DNA from: Pseudoselenomonas ruminantium
GTDB lineage: Bacteria > Bacillota > Negativicutes > Selenomonadales > Selenomonadaceae
Length of the DNA stretch: 64,000 nt
Reading direction: 5' to 3'
Assembly: GCA_015058625.1 (NCBI GenBank)
Contig: SVCA01000004.1
Span: 124,001-188,000 of the forward strand
In this document: positions 23,726-33,047 of the stretch, piece by piece
How positions within the stretch are numbered: position 1 is the stretch's first letter
How the letters are laid out: each line of letters starts with the position of its first letter
Translations under genes and position numbers: made by a program
The notes under the pieces: model-generated
Seen by the model: the letters and a program-made list of their open reading frames with translations, nothing else
The model's database searches: none
What the model was told of the DNA's origin: nothing

Positions 23726-25024
23726 ATGGAAAAAATCCAGATTGAAAAAGCCCGTCAGGGCCTGCAAGGCGAAATCGTAATACCCGGTGACAAGTCCATT
23801 TCCCATCGCAGTGTCATGTTCTCTGCCCTTGGGGATACGCCGGTGCGCATCAAGAACTTCCTGCACGCACAGGACTGCATGTCCACGGCAGCCTGCATGG
23901 AAGCGCTCGGCGCAAAAGTCGAATTCATCAGCGACACGGAGCTTATCGTCACGGGTAACGGCCTGCATGGCCTCAAGGAACCGGCAACCATTCTGGATGC
24001 GGGCAACTCCGGCACAACCCTGCGCCTCTTGATGGGTATTTTGGCCGCCCAGCCCTTTCTTTCCACCTTTACGGGGGATGCTTCCCTGCACAAGCGCCCC
24101 ATGGGCCGGGTAATCAAGCCGCTTTCAAAAATGGGCGCGCAGATTTACGGCCGCGAAAACAATGCGAAACTGCCCATCACCGTAGTACCTGCCCAGGAAA
24201 AACTGCACGGCATGCACTACGACAGCCCCGTTGCCAGTGCGCAGGTAAAATCGGCTATTTTGCTGGCTGGCATGTTTGCCAAGGGCGAAACGACGGTCAA
24301 GGAACCCTTTGTATCCCGTGACCATACGGAACAGATGCTCGCGGCCTTCGGCGTACAGCTCAAGCGCGAAGGCACAGCTGTAACCATCCAGCCCGTAGAA
24401 AAGTTCACGGCCCCGCAGGAAATCGAAGTGCCTGGCGATATCAGTTCTGCCGCCTATTGGCTCGTAGCTGGCAGCATCGTGCCCGGCAGCAAACTGCTCT
24501 TAAAGAACGTGGGCATCAATCCCACCCGCACAGGCATTCTCGATGTACTCAAGGACATGGGCGCCAAGATTACCCTGCAGAATGAACGCACAAGCGGTGG
24601 GGAAGCCGCAGCGGATATGCTGGTGGAATACAGCGCCCTCAAGGGCGTGACTTTCGGCGCTGAAATCATGCCGCGCTTGATTGACGAAATCCCCATTATC
24701 GCCGTGGCAGCCCTTTGTGCCCAAGGCGATACCGTGATTACCGGAGCAGGCGAGCTGCGCGTCAAGGAAACCGACCGCCTGATGGCCATTGCCAAGGAAT
24801 TCAACAAGCTGGCGCCCGGCGCTGTAGAAGAACGCGAGGACGGCCTTGTGATTCATGGCGGTGCCAAATTGCAGCAGGCCACGGCCTTTTCCTATGACGA
24901 CCACCGCATTGCCATGTCGCTGGCCATCCTCGGCACCGTGGGCGCTGGCGTGGAAATTGAAAATCCCCAGTGCGTCAATATCTCGTATCCCGAATTTTAT
25001 CAGACTTTGGAGGAAATACAGTAA
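23726..25024 (+). CDS. aroA: 3-phosphoshikimate 1-carboxyvinyltransferase
   Basis: EPSP synthase of the shikimate pathway, 432 residues. It joins phosphoenolpyruvate to shikimate 3-phosphate in the cytoplasm. Signatures are PGDKSISHRS at the N-terminus, LDAGNSGTTLRLL, KRPMGRV, KVKETDR-like RVKETDRL and DDHRIAMSLA. The second residue of the LDAGNSGTT loop region is alanine-glycine, as is common in class II enzymes. Its stop overlaps the cmk start (TAATG). Confidence 0.95.
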   Translation: MEKIQIEKARQGLQGEIVIPGDKSISHRSVMFSALGDTPVRIKNFLHAQDCMSTAACMEALGAKVEFISDTELIVTGNGLHGLKEPATILDAGNSGTTLRLLMGILAAQPFLSTFTGDASLHKRPMGRVIKPLSKMGAQIYGRENNAKLPITVVPAQEKLHGMHYDSPVASAQVKSAILLAGMFAKGETTVKEPFVSRDHTEQMLAAFGVQLKREGTAVTIQPVEKFTAPQEIEVPGDISSAAYWLVAGSIVPGSKLLLKNVGINPTRTGILDVLKDMGAKITLQNERTSGGEAAADMLVEYSALKGVTFGAEIMPRLIDEIPIIAVAALCAQGDTVITGAGELRVKETDRLMAIAKEFNKLAPGAVEEREDGLVIHGGAKLQQATAFSYDDHRIAMSLAILGTVGAGVEIENPQCVNISYPEFYQTLEEIQ

Positions 25025-25680
25025 TGAAAAACTTAGTAGTAGCAATCGACGGCCCTGCCGGAGCAGGCAAAAGCACCGTGGCACAGTTAGCTGCCAAGAA
25101 ACTTGGCTATACCTATATCGACACCGGTGCCATGTACCGCGCTGTAGCCTGGAAAACCCTGCAGCAGAAGAAGGACGTCACCGACGAGCTGATTCTCGAA
25201 GTGGTCAAGGATATTGATGTAGACCTGCAGTACAAGGACGGCAAAACCACCGTTGCCGTTGACGGTACGGATGTAACGGGCGAAATCCGCACGCCGGAAG
25301 TCAGCGCCATCGTGTCCCAGGTCGCTGCCCTCGGCCCTGTCCGCGAAAAGATGGTAGACCTGCAGCGCAAGATGGGTGAGCGGGGCAGCGTGCTCATGGA
25401 TGGCCGTGATATCGCCACCAACGTCCTGCCCAATGCAGATGTCAAGATTTTCCTGACTGCCTCCATTGAAGAACGCGCCCGCCGCCGCCACAAAGAGCTC
25501 ACGGAAAAAGGCTATACCATCGACATGGAACAGATGAAAGCCGATATCGCCGCTCGCGACAAAGCCGACAGCGAACGGGAAATCAGCCCGCTGGTACAGG
25601 CAGAAGATGCCACGCTGCTCGACACCACGGGCCTGTCCATTGACGAAGTGGTAGAGCGCATCCTCTCCATGTGCAAATAA
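25024..25680 (+). CDS. cmk: cytidylate kinase
   Basis: A 218-residue nucleoside monophosphate kinase that phosphorylates CMP and dCMP. P-loop GPAGAGKST, followed by YIDTGAMYRAV, the MDGRDIATNV segment and the lid ARRRHKEL. The ATG overlaps the aroA stop codon. The aroA-cmk-plsC order is common in Firmicutes. Confidence 0.95.
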   Translation: MKNLVVAIDGPAGAGKSTVAQLAAKKLGYTYIDTGAMYRAVAWKTLQQKKDVTDELILEVVKDIDVDLQYKDGKTTVAVDGTDVTGEIRTPEVSAIVSQVAALGPVREKMVDLQRKMGERGSVLMDGRDIATNVLPNADVKIFLTASIEERARRRHKELTEKGYTIDMEQMKADIAARDKADSEREISPLVQAEDATLLDTTGLSIDEVVERILSMCK

Positions 25681-25690
25681 GAGGTGCATC

Positions 25691-26290
25691 ATGTTATATA
25701 GTCTGTTACAGCTGATTTTCAGCATTTTCTTCAAACTCTTTTTCCGCGCCGAAATCTACGGCCGGGAGAATATGCCCAAAGACGGCGCCGTGATTCTGGC
25801 TGCCAACCACATGAGCAACTGGGATCCGCCGCTTGTGGCCACCTTCCTGCACCGTCCGGTGAGCTATATGGCCAAGATTGAACTCTTCAAGAATCCCATC
25901 TTTGGCCGGGCCATTACCGCCTGCCATGCCTTCCCCGTAAAGCGGGGAGCTGCTGACCGTGGCGCCATCAAAGCCGCCATGCAGGTACTCAAAGAGGGCC
26001 GCTGTCTGGGCCTGTTCCCAGAAGGCACCCGCAGCCGTACCGGGAAACTCGGCAAAGCCGAAGCCGGTGTCGGCCTTATCGCCGCCATGAGCAAAGCCCC
26101 GATTGTACCGGCTGCCATCATCGGCACCGATAAGATTTTTGCAGGTGGGGAACATTTCCCGAAACTCAAGGTTATCTACGGCGAACCCATGAAATTTGAA
26201 GGCGACCATAAGGACAAAGAAGCGCTGGAAGCATTTTCCCAGAGCATTATGGATAAAATCGCCGCCATGAAAGCTGAATATCAGGATTAA
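25691..26290 (+). CDS. plsC: 1-acylglycerol-3-phosphate acyltransferase
   Basis: A 199-residue membrane-associated acyltransferase that makes phosphatidic acid. It has an N-terminal hydrophobic helix, NHMSNWDPP (the HX4D catalytic block), FPVKRGAADRG and FPEGTRSRTG for phosphate binding, and VPAAIIGTD. It follows cmk by 10 bases with GAGGTG as ribosome site. Confidence 0.92.
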   Translation: MLYSLLQLIFSIFFKLFFRAEIYGRENMPKDGAVILAANHMSNWDPPLVATFLHRPVSYMAKIELFKNPIFGRAITACHAFPVKRGAADRGAIKAAMQVLKEGRCLGLFPEGTRSRTGKLGKAEAGVGLIAAMSKAPIVPAAIIGTDKIFAGGEHFPKLKVIYGEPMKFEGDHKDKEALEAFSQSIMDKIAAMKAEYQD

Positions 26291-26309
26291 CGAATATGAG
26301 GTGAGACAC

Positions 26310-26951
26310 ATGATTTTGCAGGTTACCGTCACGGAATATCTTCCCACCAATGTTTACTTCTACATTGACGAGGAAAGCAAGCATGGCTTCATTATCGACC
26401 CGGGTGCCGAAGCCGATAAGCTCAAAAAAGTTGCGGAAGATAGGGGCTTTGTCATTGAAAAAATCCTGCTGACCCACGGCCACTTCGACCATATCGCTGC
26501 AGTAAACGAATTGCAGGCAGCCTGGGGCGCCGAGGTCATTATGCAGGAGAACGGCAAGAACTACGCAGAAAATCCCGACTGGAATCTTTCGAGCCAGCTG
26601 CGGAAGGAAATCATACTCCATGATGTCACGTACCTGCCTCACAACGCGGTAATCACCTTAAAGGACAATCCTGACCACAAGCTGCAGCTCATCCATTGTC
26701 CCGGCCATACCTCCGACGGCTGTGCCTTCTATAGCGAAAAGGACGGCATCGCCTTTGTAGGGGATTGTGTCTTCCGCGAAAGCTACGGCCGCACCGATTT
26801 GCCCGGCGGGGATGAAGAAACCCTGCTGCGCCATATCACGGACCGCCTGCTGACCCTGCCGCCGGAAACCATCCTGCTGAGCGCTCACTCGGAAGAAACC
26901 ACCGTGGAGCATGAACGCAAGATGCCCTGGTACGCCGGGCGCCTCAAATAA
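26310..26951 (+). CDS. metallo-beta-lactamase-fold hydrolase, glyoxalase II-like
   Basis: A 213-residue zinc hydrolase. THGHFDHI gives HxHxDH; HCPGHTSDG, GDCVFRESYGRTDLPGG and the final LSAHSEETTV supply the remaining metal ligands. The pattern fits the YqgX/GloB-like group that hydrolyses thioesters. The ATG at 26310 is preferred to a GTG at 26301. It ends the operon that begins at dacF; a terminator follows. Confidence 0.85.
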   Translation: MILQVTVTEYLPTNVYFYIDEESKHGFIIDPGAEADKLKKVAEDRGFVIEKILLTHGHFDHIAAVNELQAAWGAEVIMQENGKNYAENPDWNLSSQLRKEIILHDVTYLPHNAVITLKDNPDHKLQLIHCPGHTSDGCAFYSEKDGIAFVGDCVFRESYGRTDLPGGDEETLLRHITDRLLTLPPETILLSAHSEETTVEHERKMPWYAGRLK

Positions 26952-26954
26952 AGA

Positions 26955-27003
26955 AAAAATGACATCTGACTTGTCAAAATGACCGGTCAGATGTCATTTT
27001 TAT
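26955..27003. terminator. bidirectional terminator with two TGACNNGTCA sites
   Basis: AAAAATGACATCTGAC and GTCAGATGTCATTTTT form a long stem. The hairpin contains TGACTTGTCA (26967-26976) and TGACCGGTCA (26980-26989). It serves the operon on the left and the yihY-like gene on the right. Confidence 0.85.
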
Positions 27004-27923
27004 TTCGCCTGCTTGGCCTGCAGGGCGGCAATCTTACGCCGCAGTTCGATTTCATTTAGGGCCATGAGAAACTCAATGCCATAGATGATAAAGCTGACAA
27101 TAAACTTAAACCACACGAACAAGGCAAAGAGCCCAAAGAGGGAACCATAGGCAATGCCCATGCTCGGAATGAGGGTCATGAACCAGCCGTAAATCCCCGT
27201 AACCGCCAGCCACAAGCAAGTGACCAGCAGAGCCGTGATTAAGGCCTGCCGGAAAGGCGGCGTGTAGGAGTGGGGGGCAAAGATATAGAAGAAGGTCAGC
27301 CACACCACGAGCACCACAAACGGCAGGAAAACTCGCAGGAAATTCCACAGCCAGAGGAAAAAGGCGGGGAAGTGGCTGCTTTCATTCAGATAATACACCA
27401 GCGAATTGCCAAAGACCGGCAGCCCCAAAGAAAGGAAAATCACCACCATGAGGCCAAAGGTAAAGATAATGCCCTTGGCATACACCAGAACATTATGGCG
27501 GTTATCCCGCGCTATGTTTTCCGTCTGCGCATAATCCAGACTGTCCGTAGCCCGGGTCAGAATCACCAGCCCCTGCACAAAACTGTACAGAGAGAAAAGC
27601 CCCGTCACCCACATCCACAGGGAACTGCGGCTGGCCATAATGCGGGTGATGTCGCTCATCAACGGCCCCGCCATCCGCTCCGGCAGATAATGCGCGGCCA
27701 CACCGTAAATGGCATCCACCTGCGCAGCCATGACAAACAGCATCAGATTGACCGTAAACACCAGAAAGGGCAGAAAGCCCAACAGGAAATAATACGTTGT
27801 TCCCGAAGCCATATCAAACCAGCTGGCAATACGATGGTAATCCGTAAAGCGCTGATAGAAGAAGTAAAGCGTCTCCCAAAGAGGCGTAAGCCGCTTCAAC
27901 AGGCTCTGCACCAATTTATCCAT
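27000..27923 (-). CDS. YihY/BrkB-family membrane protein
   Basis: A 307-residue inner-membrane protein with six predicted helices. It has the family pattern: RFTDYHRIASWFDMASGTTYYFLLGFLPFLVF at the start (given here as the positions 20-50 region), and FAPHSYTPPFRQALITALLVT later. YihY proteins were once called RNase BN; that role is now assigned elsewhere, and their function is unsettled. The ATG at 27923 follows AAGGAG by 6 bases; a longer frame begins at 27950. Confidence 0.85.
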   Translation of the reverse strand: MDKLVQSLLKRLTPLWETLYFFYQRFTDYHRIASWFDMASGTTYYFLLGFLPFLVFTVNLMLFVMAAQVDAIYGVAAHYLPERMAGPLMSDITRIMASRSSLWMWVTGLFSLYSFVQGLVILTRATDSLDYAQTENIARDNRHNVLVYAKGIIFTFGLMVVIFLSLGLPVFGNSLVYYLNESSHFPAFFLWLWNFLRVFLPFVVLVVWLTFFYIFAPHSYTPPFRQALITALLVTCLWLAVTGIYGWFMTLIPSMGIAYGSLFGLFALFVWFKFIVSFIIYGIEFLMALNEIELRRKIAALQAKQAK

Positions 27924-28048
27924 AACTTTCTCCTTGCCGATATCCATCATTTCCTATAAGTATTCGTCCTTCACCGCGCATTTTCCTATTTACACCCAAG
28001 GGAATATCCTGTATATTAAGAGCGGGATAAGTTTTAATCAATGAAAAG

Positions 28049-28435
28049 ATGGAGAGGAAGAGTGAGCGCTTGATATCACTTAACAATGTTCACCATGCCA
28101 TGCAGGCCTACCACGGGCCCATTAAGCAGCCGTCCTACAAAGAGGACGAGATTGAAGCCCTGAAGGCTCAGAAAAGCAAATTCGAGGACCAGATTACCGA
28201 TTTGCAGGGCGATAACAACGAAGACAACCAGACAAAGCTGAGCAGCGTGCAAAATGACCTGGCCAGCGTCGAGGACAAGCTGGAGGATTTGAAACCCATT
28301 TCTACAGTAAACCCCTCTGAACCGGCTCCGCCGCCCAAAGAAGTTCCCAGCGATGAGGAAATGAACCGCCGCTTTGGCGCCGCCTATTCGGTGGAACTGA
28401 GCCATATCAAAACCTCCCGCATGGCAGAGGAATAA
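28049..28435 (+). CDS. FlxA-like coiled-coil protein
   Basis: A 128-residue soluble protein. Residues 40-95 form a coiled coil (EIEALKAQKSKFEDQI, KLSSVQNDLASVEDKL). A proline-rich linker (SEPAPPPKEVPSDEE) follows, then a short tail. The pattern resembles FlxA-like proteins of Firmicutes, of unknown role. The start is uncertain: the ATG at 28049 lacks a clear ribosome site, and a TTG at 28073 is possible. Confidence 0.6.
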   Translation: MERKSERLISLNNVHHAMQAYHGPIKQPSYKEDEIEALKAQKSKFEDQITDLQGDNNEDNQTKLSSVQNDLASVEDKLEDLKPISTVNPSEPAPPPKEVPSDEEMNRRFGAAYSVELSHIKTSRMAEE

Positions 28436-28458
28436 TAAACGATAGGGAGTGGTTTCTC

Positions 28459-28794
28459 ATGATAGATGGAAAGCAAAAAGCATTAGCACTGGCGGCCCAC
28501 ATCGGCTACCTGTTCTTCGGTGTCGGTTATGTACTGGTGCCGCTGGGATTGTATTTGATTTACGATAAGCATGACGATTTTATCGCTGGACACGCCAAGC
28601 AGGCATTGCTGGCCCAGGCAATTTTCGGCGTGATTAGTGCCATTGTCGCAGTGCTTACCATGCTGCTGGTCGGAGTGCTCCTCTGGCCGATAGTATTCCT
28701 GCTCGGCATCGTATGGTTCTGCTGCTCCATAATCGCCTGCTTCAAGGTGATTAACGAAAAGGAATACCACTATCCCTTGCTTGGAAAGTTTTAA
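28459..28794 (+). CDS. DUF4870/Tic20-like small membrane protein
   Basis: A 111-residue membrane protein with three hydrophobic helices. KHDDFIAGHAKQALLAQ is a pattern typical of DUF4870, with the conserved F..HA.QA.. segment between helices one and two. It lies 24 bases after the coiled-coil gene and probably shares its transcript. A terminator follows. Confidence 0.72.
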   Translation: MIDGKQKALALAAHIGYLFFGVGYVLVPLGLYLIYDKHDDFIAGHAKQALLAQAIFGVISAIVAVLTMLLVGVLLWPIVFLLGIVWFCCSIIACFKVINEKEYHYPLLGKF

Positions 28795-28809
28795 CACGTT
28801 GTACAAAAT

Positions 28810-28852
28810 AAAAATACCTGACAAGTCAATTGATTTGTTAGGTATTTTTATT
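28810..28852 (+). terminator. terminator
   Basis: AAAATACCT and AGGTATTTT arms with inner pairs, then TTATTTT. The left side holds TGACAAGTCA (28819-28828). Confidence 0.82.
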
Positions 28853-28868
28853 TTGCAACTATATTTGG

Positions 28869-28897
28869 TTGCTAAAAATCATCAGAAATGATATACT
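28869..28897 (+). promoter_or_regulatory. hicAB promoter with operator
   Basis: TTGCTA (28869-28874) and TATACT (28892-28897) are 17 bases apart. ATCAT (28878-28882) and ATGAT (28888-28892) form an inverted repeat inside the spacer and touching the -10, a good place for repression by HicB. Confidence 0.65.
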
Positions 28898-28919
28898 TCA
28901 TGTAAGGAGATAATATTTC

Positions 28920-29174
28920 ATGGGAAAGAAAGATAAACTATTAGCACGCTTAAAATCCAAGCCAAAAGACTTCACATTTGCAGAAACAGAAGCTTTGCTG
29001 GAATACTTAGGTTATGTACGAAATGACAAGGGAAAAACTAGCGGTTCACGTATTGCATTCAAAAATCCACAACATCGAACAATCATGCTGCACAAACCGC
29101 ATCCACGCAAAGAGTTGTTAGAATATCAGGTAAAAGAATTGATTTCTACATTAAAAGAGGAGGGCTTACTGTGA
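28920..29174 (+). CDS. hicA: HicA-type mRNA interferase toxin
   Basis: An 84-residue RNA-cleaving toxin with the double-stranded RNA-binding-like HicA fold. GYVRNDKGKTSGSR is the loop leading to the strand, and KNPQHRTIMLHKPHPRKEL contains the HKPHP segment with the conserved catalytic histidine. It comes first in the operon, and its stop overlaps hicB by 4 bases. It lies in a markedly AT-richer stretch than the core genes on either side. Confidence 0.92.
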   Translation: MGKKDKLLARLKSKPKDFTFAETEALLEYLGYVRNDKGKTSGSRIAFKNPQHRTIMLHKPHPRKELLEYQVKELISTLKEEGLL

Positions 29175-29515
29175 ATAATACTATGCGCTATAAGGGGTAT
29201 GTGGGTTCTGTTGAGTTCTCAGAAAATGATGCTGTTTTTTATGGCAAGGTATTGGGCATACGCTCCTTAATCTCTTACGAAGGTGCAAATGCAACTGAAC
29301 TAATTGCTGATTTTCACGGAGCAGTTGATGATTATTTAGCAATGTGCAAGGAAGATGGCGTAGCACCTGAAACAGCGTATAAAGGCAGTTTCAATGTCCG
29401 CATCACACCGCAACTTCATGAAAAACTGGCTATTTGTGCTCAAAATCAGGGAATTAGTCTTAATAAACTAATAGAAAAAGCATTACAGGCTTATCATCCA
29501 ATAAAGGCTATCTAA
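29171..29515 (+). CDS. hicB: HicB-type antitoxin
   Basis: A 114-residue antitoxin that neutralises HicA and represses the operon. A partially degraded RNase H-like N-terminal domain (YKGYVGSVEFSENDAVFYG, SYEGANATELIADFH) is followed by a ribbon-helix-helix DNA-binding domain (GSFNVRITPQLHEKLAICA, SLNKLIEKAL). The start is a GTG at 29171 inside hicA. Confidence 0.92.
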   Translation: MNNTMRYKGYVGSVEFSENDAVFYGKVLGIRSLISYEGANATELIADFHGAVDDYLAMCKEDGVAPETAYKGSFNVRITPQLHEKLAICAQNQGISLNKLIEKALQAYHPIKAI

Positions 29516-29550
29516 CCAACGCGTAATCCACTGTCCATAGCGTTGGCTAG

Positions 29551-29697
29551 AATCATAACCAAAATAAAATCCCTTTTACAATCACGGGTAAAGAGGAAAG
29601 TGAATTTTTGAAAACAATTCATGAAGTTGAAGCTGGCAAAGGGTTTAGCAAGGGATACACCCCTAAAAATGAACTATATAGGGACTTAGAAATATGA
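29551..29697 (+). pseudogene. C-terminal remnant of a RelB/DinJ-like antitoxin
   Basis: A 48-codon open frame with no start. It reads IPFTITGKEESEFLKTIHEV and ends GYTPKNELYRDLEI. The pattern is that of the C-terminal, toxin-binding part of small antitoxins. No matching toxin gene remains. This stretch (29516-30066) otherwise holds only a hairpin and low-complexity AT-rich sequence. Confidence 0.35.
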
Positions 29698-29845
29698 TTT
29701 TTGCTGTACAGTATTCCAATATTTAATAGGTGTTATGAGTGCCATACCCTGACCAGATTAGCTATTATTTTATAAAATAGAACACCACACGATTTATTTT
29801 AAATGCCTCAAAATCATAAACAAGTAAATATTATCTATCTTAGAG

Positions 29846-29900
29846 AAGTTGAGAAGTTGACAAATCAAAAATTGACCAATCAATTTCTCTTTTTAGTATC
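29846..29900. terminator. AT-rich hairpin
   Basis: GAGAAGTTGAC..AATCA pairs imperfectly with TTGACCAATCAATTTCTC and is followed by TTTTTAG. It could end a transcript from the left. The TTGAC..TCAA pattern resembles, but does not match, the TGACNNGTCA set. Confidence 0.4.
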
Positions 29901-30066
29901 TTTAGCAGGAAATCACAGCGTAAATGCAGAAAAGAACACATAAAAGAATCTTCTTATTAATTACTCGATATGAATGTTCACGGATTCGGATATTGTTTTA
30001 GAACCTATGGGACGTCGCAGGTAACGGCATTAGAGATAGACTAACAAATTATTGGGAGGAGATATA

Positions 30067-32853
30067 ATGGAAATGTATCCACGTGGTTCCGAATGGCGAA
30101 GATGGGATTTGCATATGCATACGCCAGGAACGCAGAAGAATGATTGCTTTGAAGGAAAAAGCCAAAATGAAAAATGGGACAAATTTTATACTACCATAGA
30201 CGAGTATATAGGATTTACACCTGATGCAGATAAAGATATTGTCGCCATTGGCATAACTGACTATCTGTCGATAGATAATTATTTAAAGGTAAGAAATGAT
30301 AATAGACTAAACCGCAACATAAAACTTGTATTACCAAATGTGGAATTGAGAATGATACCACTAGCAAAGAATGCACCTATAAATATTCATTGTATTTTTA
30401 ACCCAGATATTGTTGACGAGTTGGAAGATCGTTTTTTCGGGAATTTAGAATTCAATTATGCAGAGCGGAAATATTCAGCAACTCATTCTGAGCTTATAAG
30501 ATTAGGCAGGGTTATATCTGACAACAATAACATTAGCGACTCTGATGCATATAGGTTTGGCCTGTCGCAGTTTATTGTCGATATCCCTACATTAAAAAAT
30601 TTGTTCAACAAAGATAAGCATCTTAGAGAGAACACAATAATTGTGGTTTCAAATAGTACCAATGATGGAGTAAGCGGTGTTACGAAGCACGCTGATTTTT
30701 TTACGCACAATGGGATATTACAAACTGAAGCAACTAGAAGAGAGATATATCATATTTCAGATTTAATTTTTTCAGCTAATGAGTCTGATAGAAAGTATTT
30801 TCTTGGTCTGGCAACAGATGATGTAGAGACGGTAATAAAAAAATGTGGCTCTCTAAAAGGTTGTATACATGGGTGTGACGCTCATAAAAATGCAGACATA
30901 TTTGAACCAAGGGAGAAAAGATATTGTTGGATAAAAGCAGATCCAACTTTTAATGGATTAAAGCAAATTATTTATGAGCCAGAAACGAGGGTGTGTATAA
31001 GTGCTGTAAAACCCGAAGAAAAACCCGCGTATCAAGTAATTAAATCCATTAGAATTGGCGATAAGAAAGTACAAGATGAAGAAATATTATTCAATGATAA
31101 ATTGACATGTATTATTGGTGGAAAGTCTACTGGAAAATCACTGCTTCTTCATAATCTGGCTTTTGCAATAGATCCTGCTCAAGTAAGCGAGAAGGCAAAT
31201 ATTACAATGCAGAAAAATGATGGAAGGCAACTAGAAGATGTTGTCGTTACATGGAATGATGGAACAAACACAAGGGATGAAGGGGCAAACGAAAGGAAAA
31301 TAGTCTATATTCCTCAAACATATCTAAATCGACTTAGCGATGAAAATGAAGAACTTACCGAAATAGATGCGATAATAAAAGATGTAGTCTTAATAGCCCC
31401 TGAAGCGAAGCATGCGGATATAAAAATGCAAGAGTCGTTAAAAAATCAGAAGTCCAAAGTAGAAAAACTAATATATGAAGTGGTAAATGCATACGAGACC
31501 ATTAAGAAAAAAAAGGAAGCGGAAGCGGAAATTGGATCAAAATCTGGAATAGAGAAAGAACTGAAAAAATTGAATACGCAAAAAAAGAAGCAATCAAAGG
31601 ATGGAACTATAAGTGATGAAGAAATAGTAAATTATAACAGTGCTGTTTCCGAGTTTAAAAAACGAGAAACGTTGATATCAGTGCTCACTAGCGACATAGA
31701 GTACATAAAGTCATTAGACAATGTCGTTGTTAGGGCATCGATTTCTCACCGGTTAGAAGACGAAAATTTGCGCTTATTTGATAATTTAGTTAAAGATGTA
31801 CTCATTGATGCTAAGAATTCTTGGATAGAGAAGCAAGCAAAGTTTATAGATAAAACAGAAAAACGTATTTCTACTCTTAAACAGGAAAAGGAACTATTTA
31901 ATAAAACTATCGCATTATTAAAGCCTAGGATAGATGAAAACGAATCTATAAAAAAAATATCCGAAGCTATCCAAGCTGAAAATGAAAAATTGGCCAAAGT
32001 TAATGCTTATGAAAAAGAAATTGAGAAGTTGCAGAATAATTGCTCTTTCAGTATTGAAAACCTATTAAGCGAATTTTTTACATATCATAGTATCCATGAA
32101 CAGTATGAAGATACGATAAATAAAAAGCTCAGTCTAAATAAAGATGGTCTCACTTTTTCCGTAGAAACTCCTTTTAGAATGGATTCTTTTATCCAAACAA
32201 TAGAAAATATAATTGATAACCGCTCTTTAAAATCCAATCGTGAATTGATTGATGTCAATAATGTTACGGCAGAGTGGATTACAAAAGAAAACATGAAGAT
32301 ATTTGTGGAGGCATGTTTAGATAGCAGATTAAAATTCACCAAAAAGAAGTCTAAGGAAAGCGCTTTACGAGATATTCTTGCTGATTGGAACAATACAACA
32401 TACAGAGTGAGTATGGATGGAGATTCCATAGATGATATGTCTCCTGGGAAAAAGGCTTTAGTTCTTCTTAAGCTTCTTATAAATTTAGCTGAGAGTCGAT
32501 GTCCTATTCTTATTGATCAACCAGAAGATGATCTTGACAACCGATCGGTATTCGAAGAACTGATACCGTTTATTAAGACAAAAAAACTTCAAAGGCAAAT
32601 AATTATTGTTACTCATAATGCAAATGTTGTATTGGGTGGAGATGCAGAGGAAATAATTGTTGCTAATCAAAATGGAATAAACACTCCTAATAAATCATCA
32701 AAATTTGAATATAGATCTGGGGCAATAGAGGAAGATAGAGCAATAGATGATAGCTGCACCCTTAATGCTCGTGGAATTCAACAGCATATTTGCGACATTC
32801 TCGAGGGAGGAGAAAAGGCTTTTGATCTACGAAAACATAAGTATCAAATATGA
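30067..32853 (+). CDS. PHP-SMC ATPase of the Ppl/TrlF type, likely antiphage
   Basis: A 928-residue protein with an N-terminal PHP phosphoesterase domain (WDLHMHTPG near 13-20; AIGITDYLS; CDAHKN near 280) and an SMC/RecN-like ABC ATPase. Walker A GGKSTGKS is near residue 351, a long coiled-coil region spans about 450-670, the signature is SPGKKALVLLKLL, and Walker B ILIDQPEDD is near 814, followed by the switch HNANVV. This architecture matches the single-gene defence Ppl (polymerase/histidinol phosphatase-like) and proteins named TrlF. It would sense a phage cue via the ATPase and cut nucleic acid or nucleotides via PHP; the target is unknown. It is AT-rich, next to TA genes. The ATG at 30067 follows GGGAGGAG. 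Confidence 0.82.
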   Translation: MEMYPRGSEWRRWDLHMHTPGTQKNDCFEGKSQNEKWDKFYTTIDEYIGFTPDADKDIVAIGITDYLSIDNYLKVRNDNRLNRNIKLVLPNVELRMIPLAKNAPINIHCIFNPDIVDELEDRFFGNLEFNYAERKYSATHSELIRLGRVISDNNNISDSDAYRFGLSQFIVDIPTLKNLFNKDKHLRENTIIVVSNSTNDGVSGVTKHADFFTHNGILQTEATRREIYHISDLIFSANESDRKYFLGLATDDVETVIKKCGSLKGCIHGCDAHKNADIFEPREKRYCWIKADPTFNGLKQIIYEPETRVCISAVKPEEKPAYQVIKSIRIGDKKVQDEEILFNDKLTCIIGGKSTGKSLLLHNLAFAIDPAQVSEKANITMQKNDGRQLEDVVVTWNDGTNTRDEGANERKIVYIPQTYLNRLSDENEELTEIDAIIKDVVLIAPEAKHADIKMQESLKNQKSKVEKLIYEVVNAYETIKKKKEAEAEIGSKSGIEKELKKLNTQKKKQSKDGTISDEEIVNYNSAVSEFKKRETLISVLTSDIEYIKSLDNVVVRASISHRLEDENLRLFDNLVKDVLIDAKNSWIEKQAKFIDKTEKRISTLKQEKELFNKTIALLKPRIDENESIKKISEAIQAENEKLAKVNAYEKEIEKLQNNCSFSIENLLSEFFTYHSIHEQYEDTINKKLSLNKDGLTFSVETPFRMDSFIQTIENIIDNRSLKSNRELIDVNNVTAEWITKENMKIFVEACLDSRLKFTKKKSKESALRDILADWNNTTYRVSMDGDSIDDMSPGKKALVLLKLLINLAESRCPILIDQPEDDLDNRSVFEELIPFIKTKKLQRQIIIVTHNANVVLGGDAEEIIVANQNGINTPNKSSKFEYRSGAIEEDRAIDDSCTLNARGIQQHICDILEGGEKAFDLRKHKYQI

Positions 32854-33047
32854 TGGAGAAACCTCTTGAATAATTCTTGCTTCCATTTGAATAATCAACA
32901 GAACAATCTTGGTCTTGAATTCAGCTGTGTACGTTTTTGGTGCATGATGACAACTTCCAATTTTTGTTGCTTATAATATATAATTTACTTTTATCGAACA
33001 ATAATATATAGATAGTTTAATTTTAGATTTATAGAAGGTGGAAAATC

